DNA of 64,000 nucleotides from Thalassococcus halodurans (GTDB lineage Bacteria > Pseudomonadota > Alphaproteobacteria > Rhodobacterales > Rhodobacteraceae). Shown here piece by piece: positions 1 through 7,229 of the stretch (the first letter of the stretch is position 1; the number at the start of each line of letters is the position of its first letter). The stretch covers positions 62,001-126,000 of the forward strand of contig NZ_FNUZ01000005.1 of NCBI RefSeq assembly GCF_900108225.1. Direction: 5' to 3'. Made by a program: the position numbers and the translations under genes. A model generated the notes under the pieces. It did not search any database. It was given only the letters and a program-made list of their open reading frames with translations, and was not told where the DNA came from.

Positions 1-56
1 TCAAATTGTCTTTAACAACAAGATAAAAGCCTATTGGCAGGTTCAGGAGCAGCAAA

Positions 57-200
57 ATGAAAACTCGTACACGCTTTATCAAATCCGTTCTGAAAACAGC
101 GGCAACAACCGAAACCAAGCTTCCTTGGGAACGCGGCGCCACACGTCAGGCGATGATCGCCAAACGCGACGCGCAACCGGCAGCACAAAAACGGGCGTAA
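57..200 (+). CDS. Small basic hypothetical protein, 47 aa
   Basis: This short frame starts at an ATG with a good Shine-Dalgarno (AGGAG, 45-49, 7 nt spacing) and encodes 47 residues rich in Lys, Arg and Thr, starting MKTRTRFIKSVLK and holding a central LPWERG motif. No signal peptide or membrane segment is visible. It resembles short, highly basic conserved hypothetical proteins I recall from Rhodobacteraceae, but no function is known to me. The strong ribosome-binding site, the basic composition and a rho-independent terminator about 80 nt downstream argue that it is a real, separately transcribed gene. It could bind nucleic acid; that is inference from charge only. Confidence 0.6.
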   Translation: MKTRTRFIKSVLKTAATTETKLPWERGATRQAMIAKRDAQPAAQKRA

Positions 201-277
201 TTTGGACAGCGATTCGGCTGACGCACCGCGAAATGTGGCGCATTAGCTAGACGTACGAAGACAATTCCTCCCCCAAG

Positions 278-320
278 AACCGGATTGGTCCGTTAACGTG
301 GACCAGTTCGGTTTTTTTTT
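278..320 (+). terminator. Rho-independent terminator after the 47-aa gene
   Basis: A 14-nt arm at 278-291 pairs imperfectly (G-U and one mismatch allowed) with 300-313, closing an 8-nt loop, and is followed by a run of about nine T. It lies downstream of the 47-aa gene and upstream of the Hint-domain gene, separating their transcripts. Confidence 0.75.
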
Positions 321-565
321 GACACAATTGCGGAAATAAGGCCAAAACATGGTCAACAAGTCGTAAACGTCCGTCTGTGATAGTTGGTGGGGACCAACAT
401 GGATGTGGCCAACCTTCGGGTGTTCACATGTCGAGTCTCCAGTTCAGCGGGCGTATCCGCGACAATGTTTCCGTACCGGTCCAACAGGGCCAGTTTACTC
501 CATCGGATGGCGGCCGACCTCAGCGCAAACTCTCTCACCAGCGCAAATACGAGGTCGCCGCCCTG

Positions 566-1219
566 ATGTCTGATCTCTCCATCGAAACCAAACAGGTTGT
601 CGCTCCGGCCACATCTGTTTTCGAAGACACCGCATCGGCCTTTGCCCGCGGCACCATTATCCCGACAGTCAGCGGCCCCGTCGCTGTAGAAGACCTGATC
701 CCCGGCGATTTCGTCGAAACAGAACACGGCCCCGAACCCGTCGTCTGGATCGGATCGACGTCTTACGTTCCCAATATCGAAGGCACAGACAGCAGCCTGA
801 CAGGCCTGTACCGCAGCAACGCCGGTGCCTATGGCGATCACGGCCCGATCACCGACACTATGTTCGGCCCTGCCGCACGCGTCCGGTACCAGCGCGCCCA
901 TCTGCGCCCGTTGATCGGCAATGACAGCGTTCTGCTGCCCATGGCGGATATGGTCGACGGCGACCGCCTGATCGAAATCACGCCTGCCAGCTCGGTCCAG
1001 ATGTTCCATATCGCGCTGCGTCACCATGCGATGATCAATGTGGGCGGCGTCAGCGTCGAAACATATCACCCCGGCCCGAACATCAAACGCACCTTGGGCC
1101 CTGATCAGTACGACCAGTTCCTAAGCCTGTTCCCGAATGTTCATGATTTCGAAGACTTCGGCGAAATGGCCCTGCCCCGCACCCGTCTTGAGGTGATCCG
1201 GCAACTGACCTCGGGCTGA
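566..1219 (+). CDS. Hint-domain (Hedgehog/intein-like) protein
   Basis: The product carries a Hint_2-type domain: SAFARGTII near residue 27, then a VAVEDLIPGDFVET block, a PVVWIGS block, and later HLRPLIGNDSVLLP and an HHAMINVGG segment. Such proteins are common in Rhodobacteraceae and their role is unknown. The position where self-processing Hint domains have Cys or Ser before the AxGT turn is Phe-Ala here, so splicing or autocleavage is unlikely. The frame stays open upstream to a GTG at 377 and an ATG at 428, but 566 is preferred because GAGG lies 11 nt upstream and the domain starts soon after; 217 residues fits the family. With this start, 321-565 holds no convincing gene. Confidence 0.7.
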   Translation: MSDLSIETKQVVAPATSVFEDTASAFARGTIIPTVSGPVAVEDLIPGDFVETEHGPEPVVWIGSTSYVPNIEGTDSSLTGLYRSNAGAYGDHGPITDTMFGPAARVRYQRAHLRPLIGNDSVLLPMADMVDGDRLIEITPASSVQMFHIALRHHAMINVGGVSVETYHPGPNIKRTLGPDQYDQFLSLFPNVHDFEDFGEMALPRTRLEVIRQLTSG

Positions 1220-1247
1220 CCCGAGGTCGCACACCGGACCAAATGCG

Positions 1248-1748
1248 TCAGGCCATTTGGGCCAGGCGCTCTTCCAATACATCAAACGGCACACCCGGTT
1301 CGTCCTTGGCACCGCGAATAACCAACGAGGTTTTGACGCTGGCCACGTTGGGCGTGGTCAGCAATTCGGATGTCAGGAATGTCTGGAACGTCGACAGATC
1401 CGGCGCCACGCATTTCAGGATGAAATCCACTTCGCCGTTCAGCATGTGACATTCGCGAACCAGCGACCATTCATTGCAACGTTCTTCAAACGCCGACAGG
1501 TCGGATTCAGCCTGGCTTTGCAGACCGACCATCGCAAAAACCTGAACCTCAAAGCCCAACTCACGCGGATTGACCTCGGCATGGTAGCCGCGAATGAACC
1601 CCTGTTCTTCCAGCGCGCGAACGCGGCGCAAACAGGGCGGAGCCGAAATACCAACGCGCTTTGCAAGTTCGACGTTGGTCATGCGACCATCTGCTTGCAG
1701 CTCGGAAAGGATCTTGCGGTCAATCGGATCAAGCCTGTGGCTGGGCAT
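1248..1748 (-). CDS. Lrp/AsnC family transcriptional regulator
   Basis: A 166-residue regulator of amino-acid-responsive type. An N-terminal helix-turn-helix (LDPIDRKILSELQADGRM, then ELAKRVGISAPPCLRRV, residues about 6-45) is followed by the ligand-binding RAM domain with ECHMLNGEVDFILK near residue 100. Length is usual for the family. It is transcribed divergently from trxB with a 206-bp shared upstream region that contains an imperfect inverted repeat at 1801-1836, a possible autoregulatory site. The effector cannot be told from sequence. Confidence 0.9.
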   Translation of the reverse strand: MPSHRLDPIDRKILSELQADGRMTNVELAKRVGISAPPCLRRVRALEEQGFIRGYHAEVNPRELGFEVQVFAMVGLQSQAESDLSAFEERCNEWSLVRECHMLNGEVDFILKCVAPDLSTFQTFLTSELLTTPNVASVKTSLVIRGAKDEPGVPFDVLEERLAQMA

Positions 1749-1800
1749 GTGCCAGTATCTCCCAGAAATTTTGCGAAGTTATATCACGCCACCCATCACG

Positions 1801-1836
1801 CGCAATATTATTTCACTAAAGAGAAATTATCTTGCG
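1801..1836. promoter_or_regulatory. Imperfect inverted repeat, possible Lrp operator
   Basis: Arms at 1801-1814 (CGCAATATTATTTC) and 1823-1836 match as inverted repeats at 12 of 14 positions with an 8-nt AT-rich spacer. The element lies 53 bp upstream of the Lrp-type gene and about 120 bp upstream of trxB. AT-rich dyads of this size are typical of Lrp/AsnC operators, so autoregulation is a reasonable guess. Confidence 0.35.
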
Positions 1837-1954
1837 CAAAAAATATTCAATGCGCCAACAGGTCTCTTTTCCGTGTGCAGCGTTTGCGCGGCGGATGTTG
1901 CGGGCGTATATCCCAATCTGACTCGGAATATACAAGACGCGATCGGAGGCCGGC

Positions 1955-2944
1955 ATGGCAGACACGAAACACACGAAGGTTCTTATCATCGGCTCTGGCC
2001 CGGCAGGGTATACCGCAGGTGTGTACGCCAGCCGCGCCATGCTGAATCCCGTTCTGGTGCAGGGCATCGAACCCGGCGGTCAGCTGACCACCACGACCGA
2101 AGTTGAAAACTGGCCCGGCCACACCGAAATCCAGGGCCCCGAACTGATGATCAACATGGAAGCGCACGCGCGCGCCATGGGCACTGAAATCATCGGCGAC
2201 ATCATCACCAAGCTGGAAACAGACAAACGCCCCTTCGTGGCCCACGGCGACAGCGGCACGACCTACACGGCGGATGCCGTCATTCTGGCAACCGGCGCCC
2301 GCGCGAAATGGCTGGGTCTGGAAACAGAAGAAGAGTTCAAGGGCTTTGGCGTCTCTGCCTGTGCCACATGTGACGGCTTCTTCTATCGTGGTCAGGAAAT
2401 CGTGGTCATCGGCGGCGGCAACACCGCTGTAGAAGAGGCGCTGTTCCTGACGAACTTTGCCTCCAAGGTCACGTTGATCCACCGCCGCGACACGCTGCGA
2501 GCGGAAAAGATCCTGCAGGACCGCCTGTTCAAGCATCCCAAGGTCGAAACGCTGTGGCACCACGAACTGCACGAAGTCTTCGGCTCGGAGAACCCCAAGG
2601 GTGTTGAAGGCGTGCGCGCCAAGAATGTGAACACAGGCGAGATCACCGAAATCCCCTGTAAGGGCGTTTTCGTCGCGATCGGCCACGCGCCTGCGAACGA
2701 GTTGGTCAAGGACGTGCTGGAAACACACATGGGCGGCTATGTCGTGACCAAACCGGACAGCACCGAAACCTCGATCCCCGGCATCTTTGCCGCGGGCGAC
2801 CTGACGGATCACAAATACCGTCAGGCGGTCACATCGGCAGGCATGGGCTGCATGGCCGCGCTTGAGGCCGAACGTTGGCTGGCGGATCACGAAGAGGCAG
2901 GCGAGCCTGCACCGGAAGCGGCCAACGAACCGGCAAGCGCCTAA
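1955..2944 (+). CDS. trxB: Thioredoxin-disulfide reductase
   Basis: NADPH-dependent flavoprotein that reduces thioredoxin in the cytoplasm. The 329-residue product shows the FAD-binding GSGPAGYTAG near residue 13, the redox-active CATC at residues 136-139, the NADPH site GGGNTAVEEA, the HRRDTLRAEK segment and the second FAD motif FAAGDLTD near the C-terminus. Length and motif order are standard. The C-terminal tail is Glu/Ala/Pro-rich. An unknown gene follows after only 2 nt, and a diverged 80-bp copy of codons for residues about 244-270 lies about 0.8 kb downstream, showing that the 3' side of this locus has been rearranged. Confidence 0.97.
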   Translation: MADTKHTKVLIIGSGPAGYTAGVYASRAMLNPVLVQGIEPGGQLTTTTEVENWPGHTEIQGPELMINMEAHARAMGTEIIGDIITKLETDKRPFVAHGDSGTTYTADAVILATGARAKWLGLETEEEFKGFGVSACATCDGFFYRGQEIVVIGGGNTAVEEALFLTNFASKVTLIHRRDTLRAEKILQDRLFKHPKVETLWHHELHEVFGSENPKGVEGVRAKNVNTGEITEIPCKGVFVAIGHAPANELVKDVLETHMGGYVVTKPDSTETSIPGIFAAGDLTDHKYRQAVTSAGMGCMAALEAERWLADHEEAGEPAPEAANEPASA

Positions 2945-2946
2945 TC

Positions 2947-3435
2947 ATGTGTCTCTCGGTTTATATCGGGAGCAACAATCCACTGACCGAGCCATCCGAC
3001 CTATGCTCGGGTGGTCTCGGCCTGGAAGCCGCCAGCTGGACGCCAGCCCCGCTTAAGGAGTACACCCATGTGTACTATTTAGGCGCACGCCGGGGCAGCG
3101 GCCCGCTGGAGTGCACTTGCCTTTTGGCCGAGTACATCGACTGGGAACAAGATCCTCCTCAGACTATCTCTGATCCACTCTCCGACATTGCTGACTGTCC
3201 GTTTGTGCAGTTGCGCCGGTATGTAGAGGCCGCGCTTGTCGGGCAATCGCATATGGAGATGGTATGCGACGACGCAGGCGGCGCTGAACATTCTGCGCCT
3301 TCGGAAGACTACGATTCCATGGTTCTGACGCCTTCGTTGATCCGCGCGAAGTCCTTTCTATTTGCAGACGGTGTTAGTACTTTTGCGATGCGCAAATTCA
3401 CTGTCATTCATGACTCCGCCCCCGCAACAGAATAA
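2947..3435 (+). CDS. Conserved hypothetical protein, 162 aa
   Basis: Starts with ATG 2 nt after the trxB stop and is probably cotranscribed with it. The product begins MCLSVYIGSNNPL, includes YTHVYYLGARRGSGPLECTC and WEQDPPQTISDPL, and has several Cys residues but no signal peptide or membrane segment. I recall a family of unknown function with similar MCL(A/S)VYIG starts and a Cys/Gly-rich block, but assign no activity. Codon choice is less GC-biased than in trxB, and the gene sits between trxB and a degenerate trxB piece, so it may have arrived with a recombined segment. Confidence 0.7.
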   Translation: MCLSVYIGSNNPLTEPSDLCSGGLGLEAASWTPAPLKEYTHVYYLGARRGSGPLECTCLLAEYIDWEQDPPQTISDPLSDIADCPFVQLRRYVEAALVGQSHMEMVCDDAGGAEHSAPSEDYDSMVLTPSLIRAKSFLFADGVSTFAMRKFTVIHDSAPATE

Positions 3436-3482
3436 AGTTCTGCGCTACGGATCATAATCGAGGTTTTCGCTTCGGTGCTGCG

Positions 3483-3565
3483 ACGCGCCTTCGAACGAAC
3501 AGGTCAAAGACGTGCTGGAAACGCACATGGCCGGCTATGTCGTGACCAAACCGGACAGCGCCTGA
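3483..3565 (+). pseudogene. Degenerate internal fragment of trxB
   Basis: Positions 3483-3562 align without gaps to 2685-2764 inside trxB with about eight differences in 80 bases. The fragment stays in frame, reading APSNEQVKDVLETHMAGYVV and onward, and ends at a TGA at 3563-3565. There is no upstream or downstream remainder of the gene. The mismatches mean that it is an old duplicate or came from a related strain's trxB rather than being a fresh copy. Confidence 0.85.
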
Positions 3566-3625
3566 AAAACTGATCGTTGAGACGATGAAAAGCCCAGCGT
3601 AACCTAGGCGTATTTTTTGAGCCAG

Positions 3626-4024
3626 CTATGCCACCTCGGCCATCCATTGTTCGGCTTTATCGCCGCCATAGACAAAACAAACGCGCAGCAAGAAACACGT
3701 GACAGCGGTTTCGATGATCAGGTTCGTTTGGAACCGAGCCATTTCAGAAGTAGCGATCTCGTGCCGGATCAGAAAATAGCCGACCGTCGCCAAGACAATC
3801 ACCGCGACGCTTGTGATGATGTTGAAGGAATGGATCACAGGATTGCTCGGGGCTTCGCCGTAGTGCGAACCATAGTGGTATCCGGCCACCATCGCCGCTA
3901 GGCAGGGCGGCACAAAATCAAGCATCGGAAAGCTGAGCCCCAGAACGCTGAGCGCGATCAGGATCAGGCCAAAGAAAAAGTTCGCGGCGACAAACACCGC
4001 TAGAACGCGAAGAATTCTACCCAT
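3626..4024 (-). CDS. Small polytopic membrane protein, ABZJ_00895-like
   Basis: A 132-residue hydrophobic protein with about four membrane segments: an N-terminal segment rich in Val, Phe and Leu, a second around PMLDFVPPCLAAMVAGYHYG, a third around IITSVAVIVLATVGYFLI, and a C-terminal one before FVYGGDKAEQW. The layout and the MVAGYHYG motif recall the ABZJ_00895 family of unknown function. The start at 4024 was chosen over an upstream in-frame start at 4057 because the hydrophobic segment begins there. It shares topology with the next gene on the same strand and looks like its paralogue. Function unknown. Confidence 0.65.
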   Translation of the reverse strand: MGRILRVLAVFVAANFFFGLILIALSVLGLSFPMLDFVPPCLAAMVAGYHYGSHYGEAPSNPVIHSFNIITSVAVIVLATVGYFLIRHEIATSEMARFQTNLIIETAVTCFLLRVCFVYGGDKAEQWMAEVA

Positions 4025-4217
4025 TTCAAAATCCCGGCCCCATGACCCAACAGCCACGTATCAATGCAGAATTCGATATGACTTTACTTTTTTGTCCAAA
4101 GTAGGGCTGACCTCGGGTTGTATTTGGACATCTCTTGATTGTCGAACGTGGCCAGATTGCGGTCATCTCATTTTGGGTTGATTGGTCGCAACAAGGAACG
4201 TGCGCGACGTTTGCGCA

Positions 4218-4625
4218 TTAGCCATAAACAGCTTGCCGTTTTTGAGCTGTCTCAAGACCATGCATAAACAATATCCGCATAGCTTTGCACATGAAGAACA
4301 TGACAACAATCAACACCGGAATATGCTCAATTCGTCCGCCGAGAAGAGTCCCCTGCTCGGCGTAGAAGTGCAGCATGTATTGCCCCAAAGCAGTCACGAT
4401 AAAAAACAAGCTCATGGGAATTGTGTAGAGGTGCAAAACGAACTGCGAAAGGGCACCGCGGCTGCAAAGGGAATATTGATATCCAGCAGCAAAACCGGCG
4501 AGGCCCGCTGCAGCAAGCACAACCAAAGCCGGGCTCACGTTGAAATAATTAGCGACGATTTGAAAAAGGTTACCGAAAAGGTAAACGCCTACGAAGGTTC
4601 CTGACACCCGTAAAACACTAATCAT
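4218..4625 (-). CDS. Small polytopic membrane protein, possible paralogue of its neighbour
   Basis: A 135-residue protein with about four hydrophobic segments and a central GLAGFAAGYQYSLC block, which corresponds to the MVAGYHYG block of the neighbouring gene 190 bp away on the same strand. The start at 4625 is supported by GAGG 9 nt upstream on the minus strand; an upstream in-frame start at 4664 lacks this. Base composition is lower in GC than the surroundings, fitting an accessory patch between trxB and the sulfate gene. Function unknown; a tandem duplication that has since diverged is the simplest reading. Confidence 0.6.
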   Translation of the reverse strand: MISVLRVSGTFVGVYLFGNLFQIVANYFNVSPALVVLAAAGLAGFAAGYQYSLCSRGALSQFVLHLYTIPMSLFFIVTALGQYMLHFYAEQGTLLGGRIEHIPVLIVVMFFMCKAMRILFMHGLETAQKRQAVYG

Positions 4626-4721
4626 TCTTTCAATCCTCAATATCAAGCTCTCTGCCGAATTCACTATTCAATGCCGCCAGATAGCCCATCTTTCGTGGCC
4701 AAATTGGGACCGGCGCAGGGT

Positions 4722-4771
4722 CAATGATTGACAATTCAGGGTTGCAGGATTCCAAGAAACCTCAATCATTG
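4722..4771. repeat. Perfect 10-bp inverted repeat, arms 30 nt apart
   Basis: CAATGATTGA at 4722-4731 is matched by its exact reverse complement at 4762-4771. It lies in the 264-bp gap upstream of the winged-helix/sulfate gene, in moderately AT-rich sequence. It could be a regulator site or chance. Confidence 0.3.
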
Positions 4772-4854
4772 CCTTTGGGTCACACCCCGACCCGATCTGC
4801 AAAAAATCGCGCAATTTTTCAGAAAAGGGTTTTCTGCGACTGCAAAGGGTGACA

Positions 4855-4874
4855 TGTGTTCACGCGTGAACACA
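4855..4874. promoter_or_regulatory. Perfect 20-bp palindrome, probable MarR-type operator
   Basis: TGTGTTCACGCGTGAACACA reads identically on both strands. It ends 15 bp before the start codon of a frame that begins with a MarR-like winged helix. A perfect dyad of about 20 bp next to the regulator's own start is the usual arrangement for MarR-family autoregulation. The regulator match is inferred from position. Confidence 0.7.
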
Positions 4875-4889
4875 CATTGAGTCCAGCGA

Positions 4890-6977
4890 ATGAACGCACC
4901 CTCTGCCCCTACGCCGTCGCGGCCAGAAGACGACCAGCTGTTTCAGCTGTTGCGTCAGCTTGACCGTGCGCCAGAGGCAAGTCAGCGCGCCACAGCAGAA
5001 GCCCTTGGCGTGTCGCTGGGTGGTTTGAACGCGCAACTGCGGTCTGCGACCGAAGCAGGGCTCATCACTGTCACCCAACGCAAGGGCAACGATCGCCGCC
5101 AGCGGTTCGCCTACGCTCTGACCCCTGCGGGTCACGATATGAAGGAACGGCTTGTTAAGTCCTTCCTGACACGGAAATTCGCCGAATACGCGGCCCTTCA
5201 TACAGAGCTGACAGGTTCTGTTAAGGACCTCATCCCACTGAAGTACAGGAGCACCCTGATGCAATCCAACCTCGCGCCGATCCCCGAGCTGTACGTGTCC
5301 TACGACAGCGCCCAAAAGCTGAAAGTCGAAGCAGGCGAACTGGTGTCGCACGATCTGACACCGCGCCAGATTTGCGACCTTGAGCTGCTGATGAACGGCG
5401 GCTTCAACCCGCTGAAGGGCTTCCTGACAGAAGAAGACTACAACGGCGTTGTTGAAAACATGCGTCTGGCAGATGGTTCGCTGTGGCCGATGCCGATCAC
5501 TCTGGACGTCAAGCCCGAGTATGCGGACACCATCGAAATCGGTCAGGACATCGCCCTGCGCGATCAGGAAGGCGTCATTCTGGCGACCATGACTGTCACC
5601 GATAAATGGGTGCCGAACAAAGCACGCGAAGCTGAAAAGGTGTTTGGCGCAGACGATCAGGCGCACCCTGCCGTGCACTACCTGCACAACATCGCAGGCG
5701 GCGTTTACCTTGGCGGCCCCGTGACAGGCATCCAACAGCCCGTTCACTACGATTTCCGTGGTCGTCGCGACACGCCGAACGAACTGCGCGCCCTGTTCCG
5801 CAAACTGGGCTGGCGCAAGGTCGTTGCGTTCCAGACACGTAACCCGCTGCACCGCGCGCACCAGGAACTGACCTTCCGCGCCGCACGCGAAGCACAGGCC
5901 AACCTGCTGATCCACCCCGTTGTGGGCATGACCAAGCCGGGCGATGTTGACCACTTCACACGCGTTCGCTGCTACGAGGCGGTACTGGACAAGTATCCGG
6001 CAGCCACAACATCCATGTCGCTGCTGAACCTTGCCATGCGTATGGCTGGCCCGCGCGAAGCGGTCTGGCACGGCCTGATCCGCGCCAACCACGGCTGCAC
6101 GCACTTCATCGTTGGCCGCGACCACGCCGGCCCCGGCAAGAACAGCGCAGGCGAAGATTTCTACGGCCCCTATGACGCGCAGGATCTGTTCCGCGAGCAC
6201 GAAGATGAAATCGGCGTGAAAATGGTCGATTTCAAACACATGGTCTATGTGCAGGAACGCGCCCAGTACGAACCCGCCGACGAAATCGCGGACAAGGACG
6301 ACGTGACCATCCTGAACATCTCGGGCACAGAACTGCGTCGCCGTCTGCAAGAAGGTCTTGAGATCCCCGAGTGGTTCTCGTTCCCCGAAGTTGTGACCGA
6401 ACTGCGCAAAACCAAGCCGCCACGTTCGCAGCAGGGTTTCACCGTGTTCTTCACAGGCTTCTCGGGTTCGGGCAAATCCACCATCGCAAACGCCCTTATG
6501 GTCAAGCTGATGGAAATGGGTGGCCGCCCTGTGACGCTGCTGGATGGTGACATCGTTCGTAAGAACCTCAGCTCGGAACTCGGCTTCTCGAAAGAACATC
6601 GCGACCTGAACATCCAGCGTATCGGCTACGTTGCCTCCGAGATCACCAAGAACGGTGGTATCGCGATCTGTGCGCCGATTGCTCCCTATGCCTCGACCCG
6701 TCGTCAGGTACGTGACGGCATCGAACAGTACGGTGCGTTCGTCGAAGTGCACGTCGCAACCTCGATCGAGGAATGCGAACGCCGCGACCGTAAGGGCCTG
6801 TACAAGCTGGCACGCGAAGGCAAGATCAAGGAATTCACAGGTATCTCCGATCCCTATGATGTTCCGGAAAACCCCGAGTTGCGCGTCGAAACAGAAGGCA
6901 CAGATGTCGACAACTGCGCACATCAGGTTCTGCTCAAGCTGGAATCCATGGGCCTGATCGCAAGCTCGCGCCTGTAA
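4890..6977 (+). CDS. MarR-like winged helix fused in frame to sulfate adenylyltransferase / APS kinase
   Basis: One 695-residue open frame. Residues about 10-115 resemble the EPS-associated MarR-family regulator: ATAEALGVSLGGLNAQLRS as recognition helix, then RRQRFAYALTPAGHDMK, then a Leu-rich C-terminal helix. From Met124 the sequence is a complete ATP sulfurylase (QTRNPLHRAHQEL near residue 320) followed by APS kinase with P-loop GFSGSGKS near residue 524. These make APS and then PAPS from sulfate. ATP sulfurylase/kinase proteins normally begin at the equivalent of Met124, and an AGGAG lies 7 nt before that codon, so both a 695-residue fusion and a 572-residue enzyme may be made. No stop separates the parts. 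A perfect palindrome lies just upstream. Confidence 0.9.
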   Translation: MNAPSAPTPSRPEDDQLFQLLRQLDRAPEASQRATAEALGVSLGGLNAQLRSATEAGLITVTQRKGNDRRQRFAYALTPAGHDMKERLVKSFLTRKFAEYAALHTELTGSVKDLIPLKYRSTLMQSNLAPIPELYVSYDSAQKLKVEAGELVSHDLTPRQICDLELLMNGGFNPLKGFLTEEDYNGVVENMRLADGSLWPMPITLDVKPEYADTIEIGQDIALRDQEGVILATMTVTDKWVPNKAREAEKVFGADDQAHPAVHYLHNIAGGVYLGGPVTGIQQPVHYDFRGRRDTPNELRALFRKLGWRKVVAFQTRNPLHRAHQELTFRAAREAQANLLIHPVVGMTKPGDVDHFTRVRCYEAVLDKYPAATTSMSLLNLAMRMAGPREAVWHGLIRANHGCTHFIVGRDHAGPGKNSAGEDFYGPYDAQDLFREHEDEIGVKMVDFKHMVYVQERAQYEPADEIADKDDVTILNISGTELRRRLQEGLEIPEWFSFPEVVTELRKTKPPRSQQGFTVFFTGFSGSGKSTIANALMVKLMEMGGRPVTLLDGDIVRKNLSSELGFSKEHRDLNIQRIGYVASEITKNGGIAICAPIAPYASTRRQVRDGIEQYGAFVEVHVATSIEECERRDRKGLYKLAREGKIKEFTGISDPYDVPENPELRVETEGTDVDNCAHQVLLKLESMGLIASSRL
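5247..5261 (+). promoter_or_regulatory. Internal Shine-Dalgarno and start codon for the sulfate-activation enzyme
   Basis: AGGAG at 5247-5251 is followed by a 7-nt spacer and ATG at 5259-5261, codon 124 of the long frame. The protein from this ATG (MQSNLAPIPELYVSYDSAQK) matches the normal N-terminus of the bifunctional enzyme. This suggests that the upstream winged-helix gene and the enzyme were once separate cistrons, or that the enzyme is still also made independently. Confidence 0.65.
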
Positions 6978-6999
6978 TCTGCAGCCTTATACTTTTCGG

Positions 7000-7029
7000 A
7001 AAAGCCGGTGCATCAGCGCCGGCTTTTTT
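7000..7029 (+). terminator. Rho-independent terminator after the sulfate gene
   Basis: AAAAGCCGG (7000-7008) pairs with CCGGCTTTT (7019-7027), followed by more T. It lies 23 nt past the stop. The next roughly 200 bp up to the autotransporter gene hold no gene that I can support. Confidence 0.85.
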
Positions 7030-7229
7030 GCATTCGCCAAAGCTTTGGGCGCACCCGCCAAAAACACGCAATTCAGCCGTATGATTTTTGCAACAAACCC
7101 GTATCCCGATACCCCAATGTGCCGAATGACACACATCGTGGAACGGAAATGTATACACCCGACCCCATAAGAAATTGCGCCCCAAGCATTGGCTGGACAG
7201 CGCAAAAAGACTTTTTAACGAGGGGACAC

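Noticed and set aside
377..565. N-terminal extension of the first Hint protein from GTG 377 or ATG 428
   Set aside because: The extension lacks family resemblance and a ribosome-binding site, while ATG 566 has GAGG at suitable spacing; kept only as an alternative.
353..1069. A 238-codon open frame on the minus strand over the first Hint gene
   Set aside because: It is antisense to a frame with recognisable Hint motifs, has no family resemblance and no ribosome-binding site; long antisense frames are common in GC-rich genomes.
4860..6923. A 687-codon minus-strand frame opposite the sulfate gene
   Set aside because: The forward frame contains complete ATP sulfurylase and APS kinase motifs; the reverse one has none and is a codon-bias shadow.
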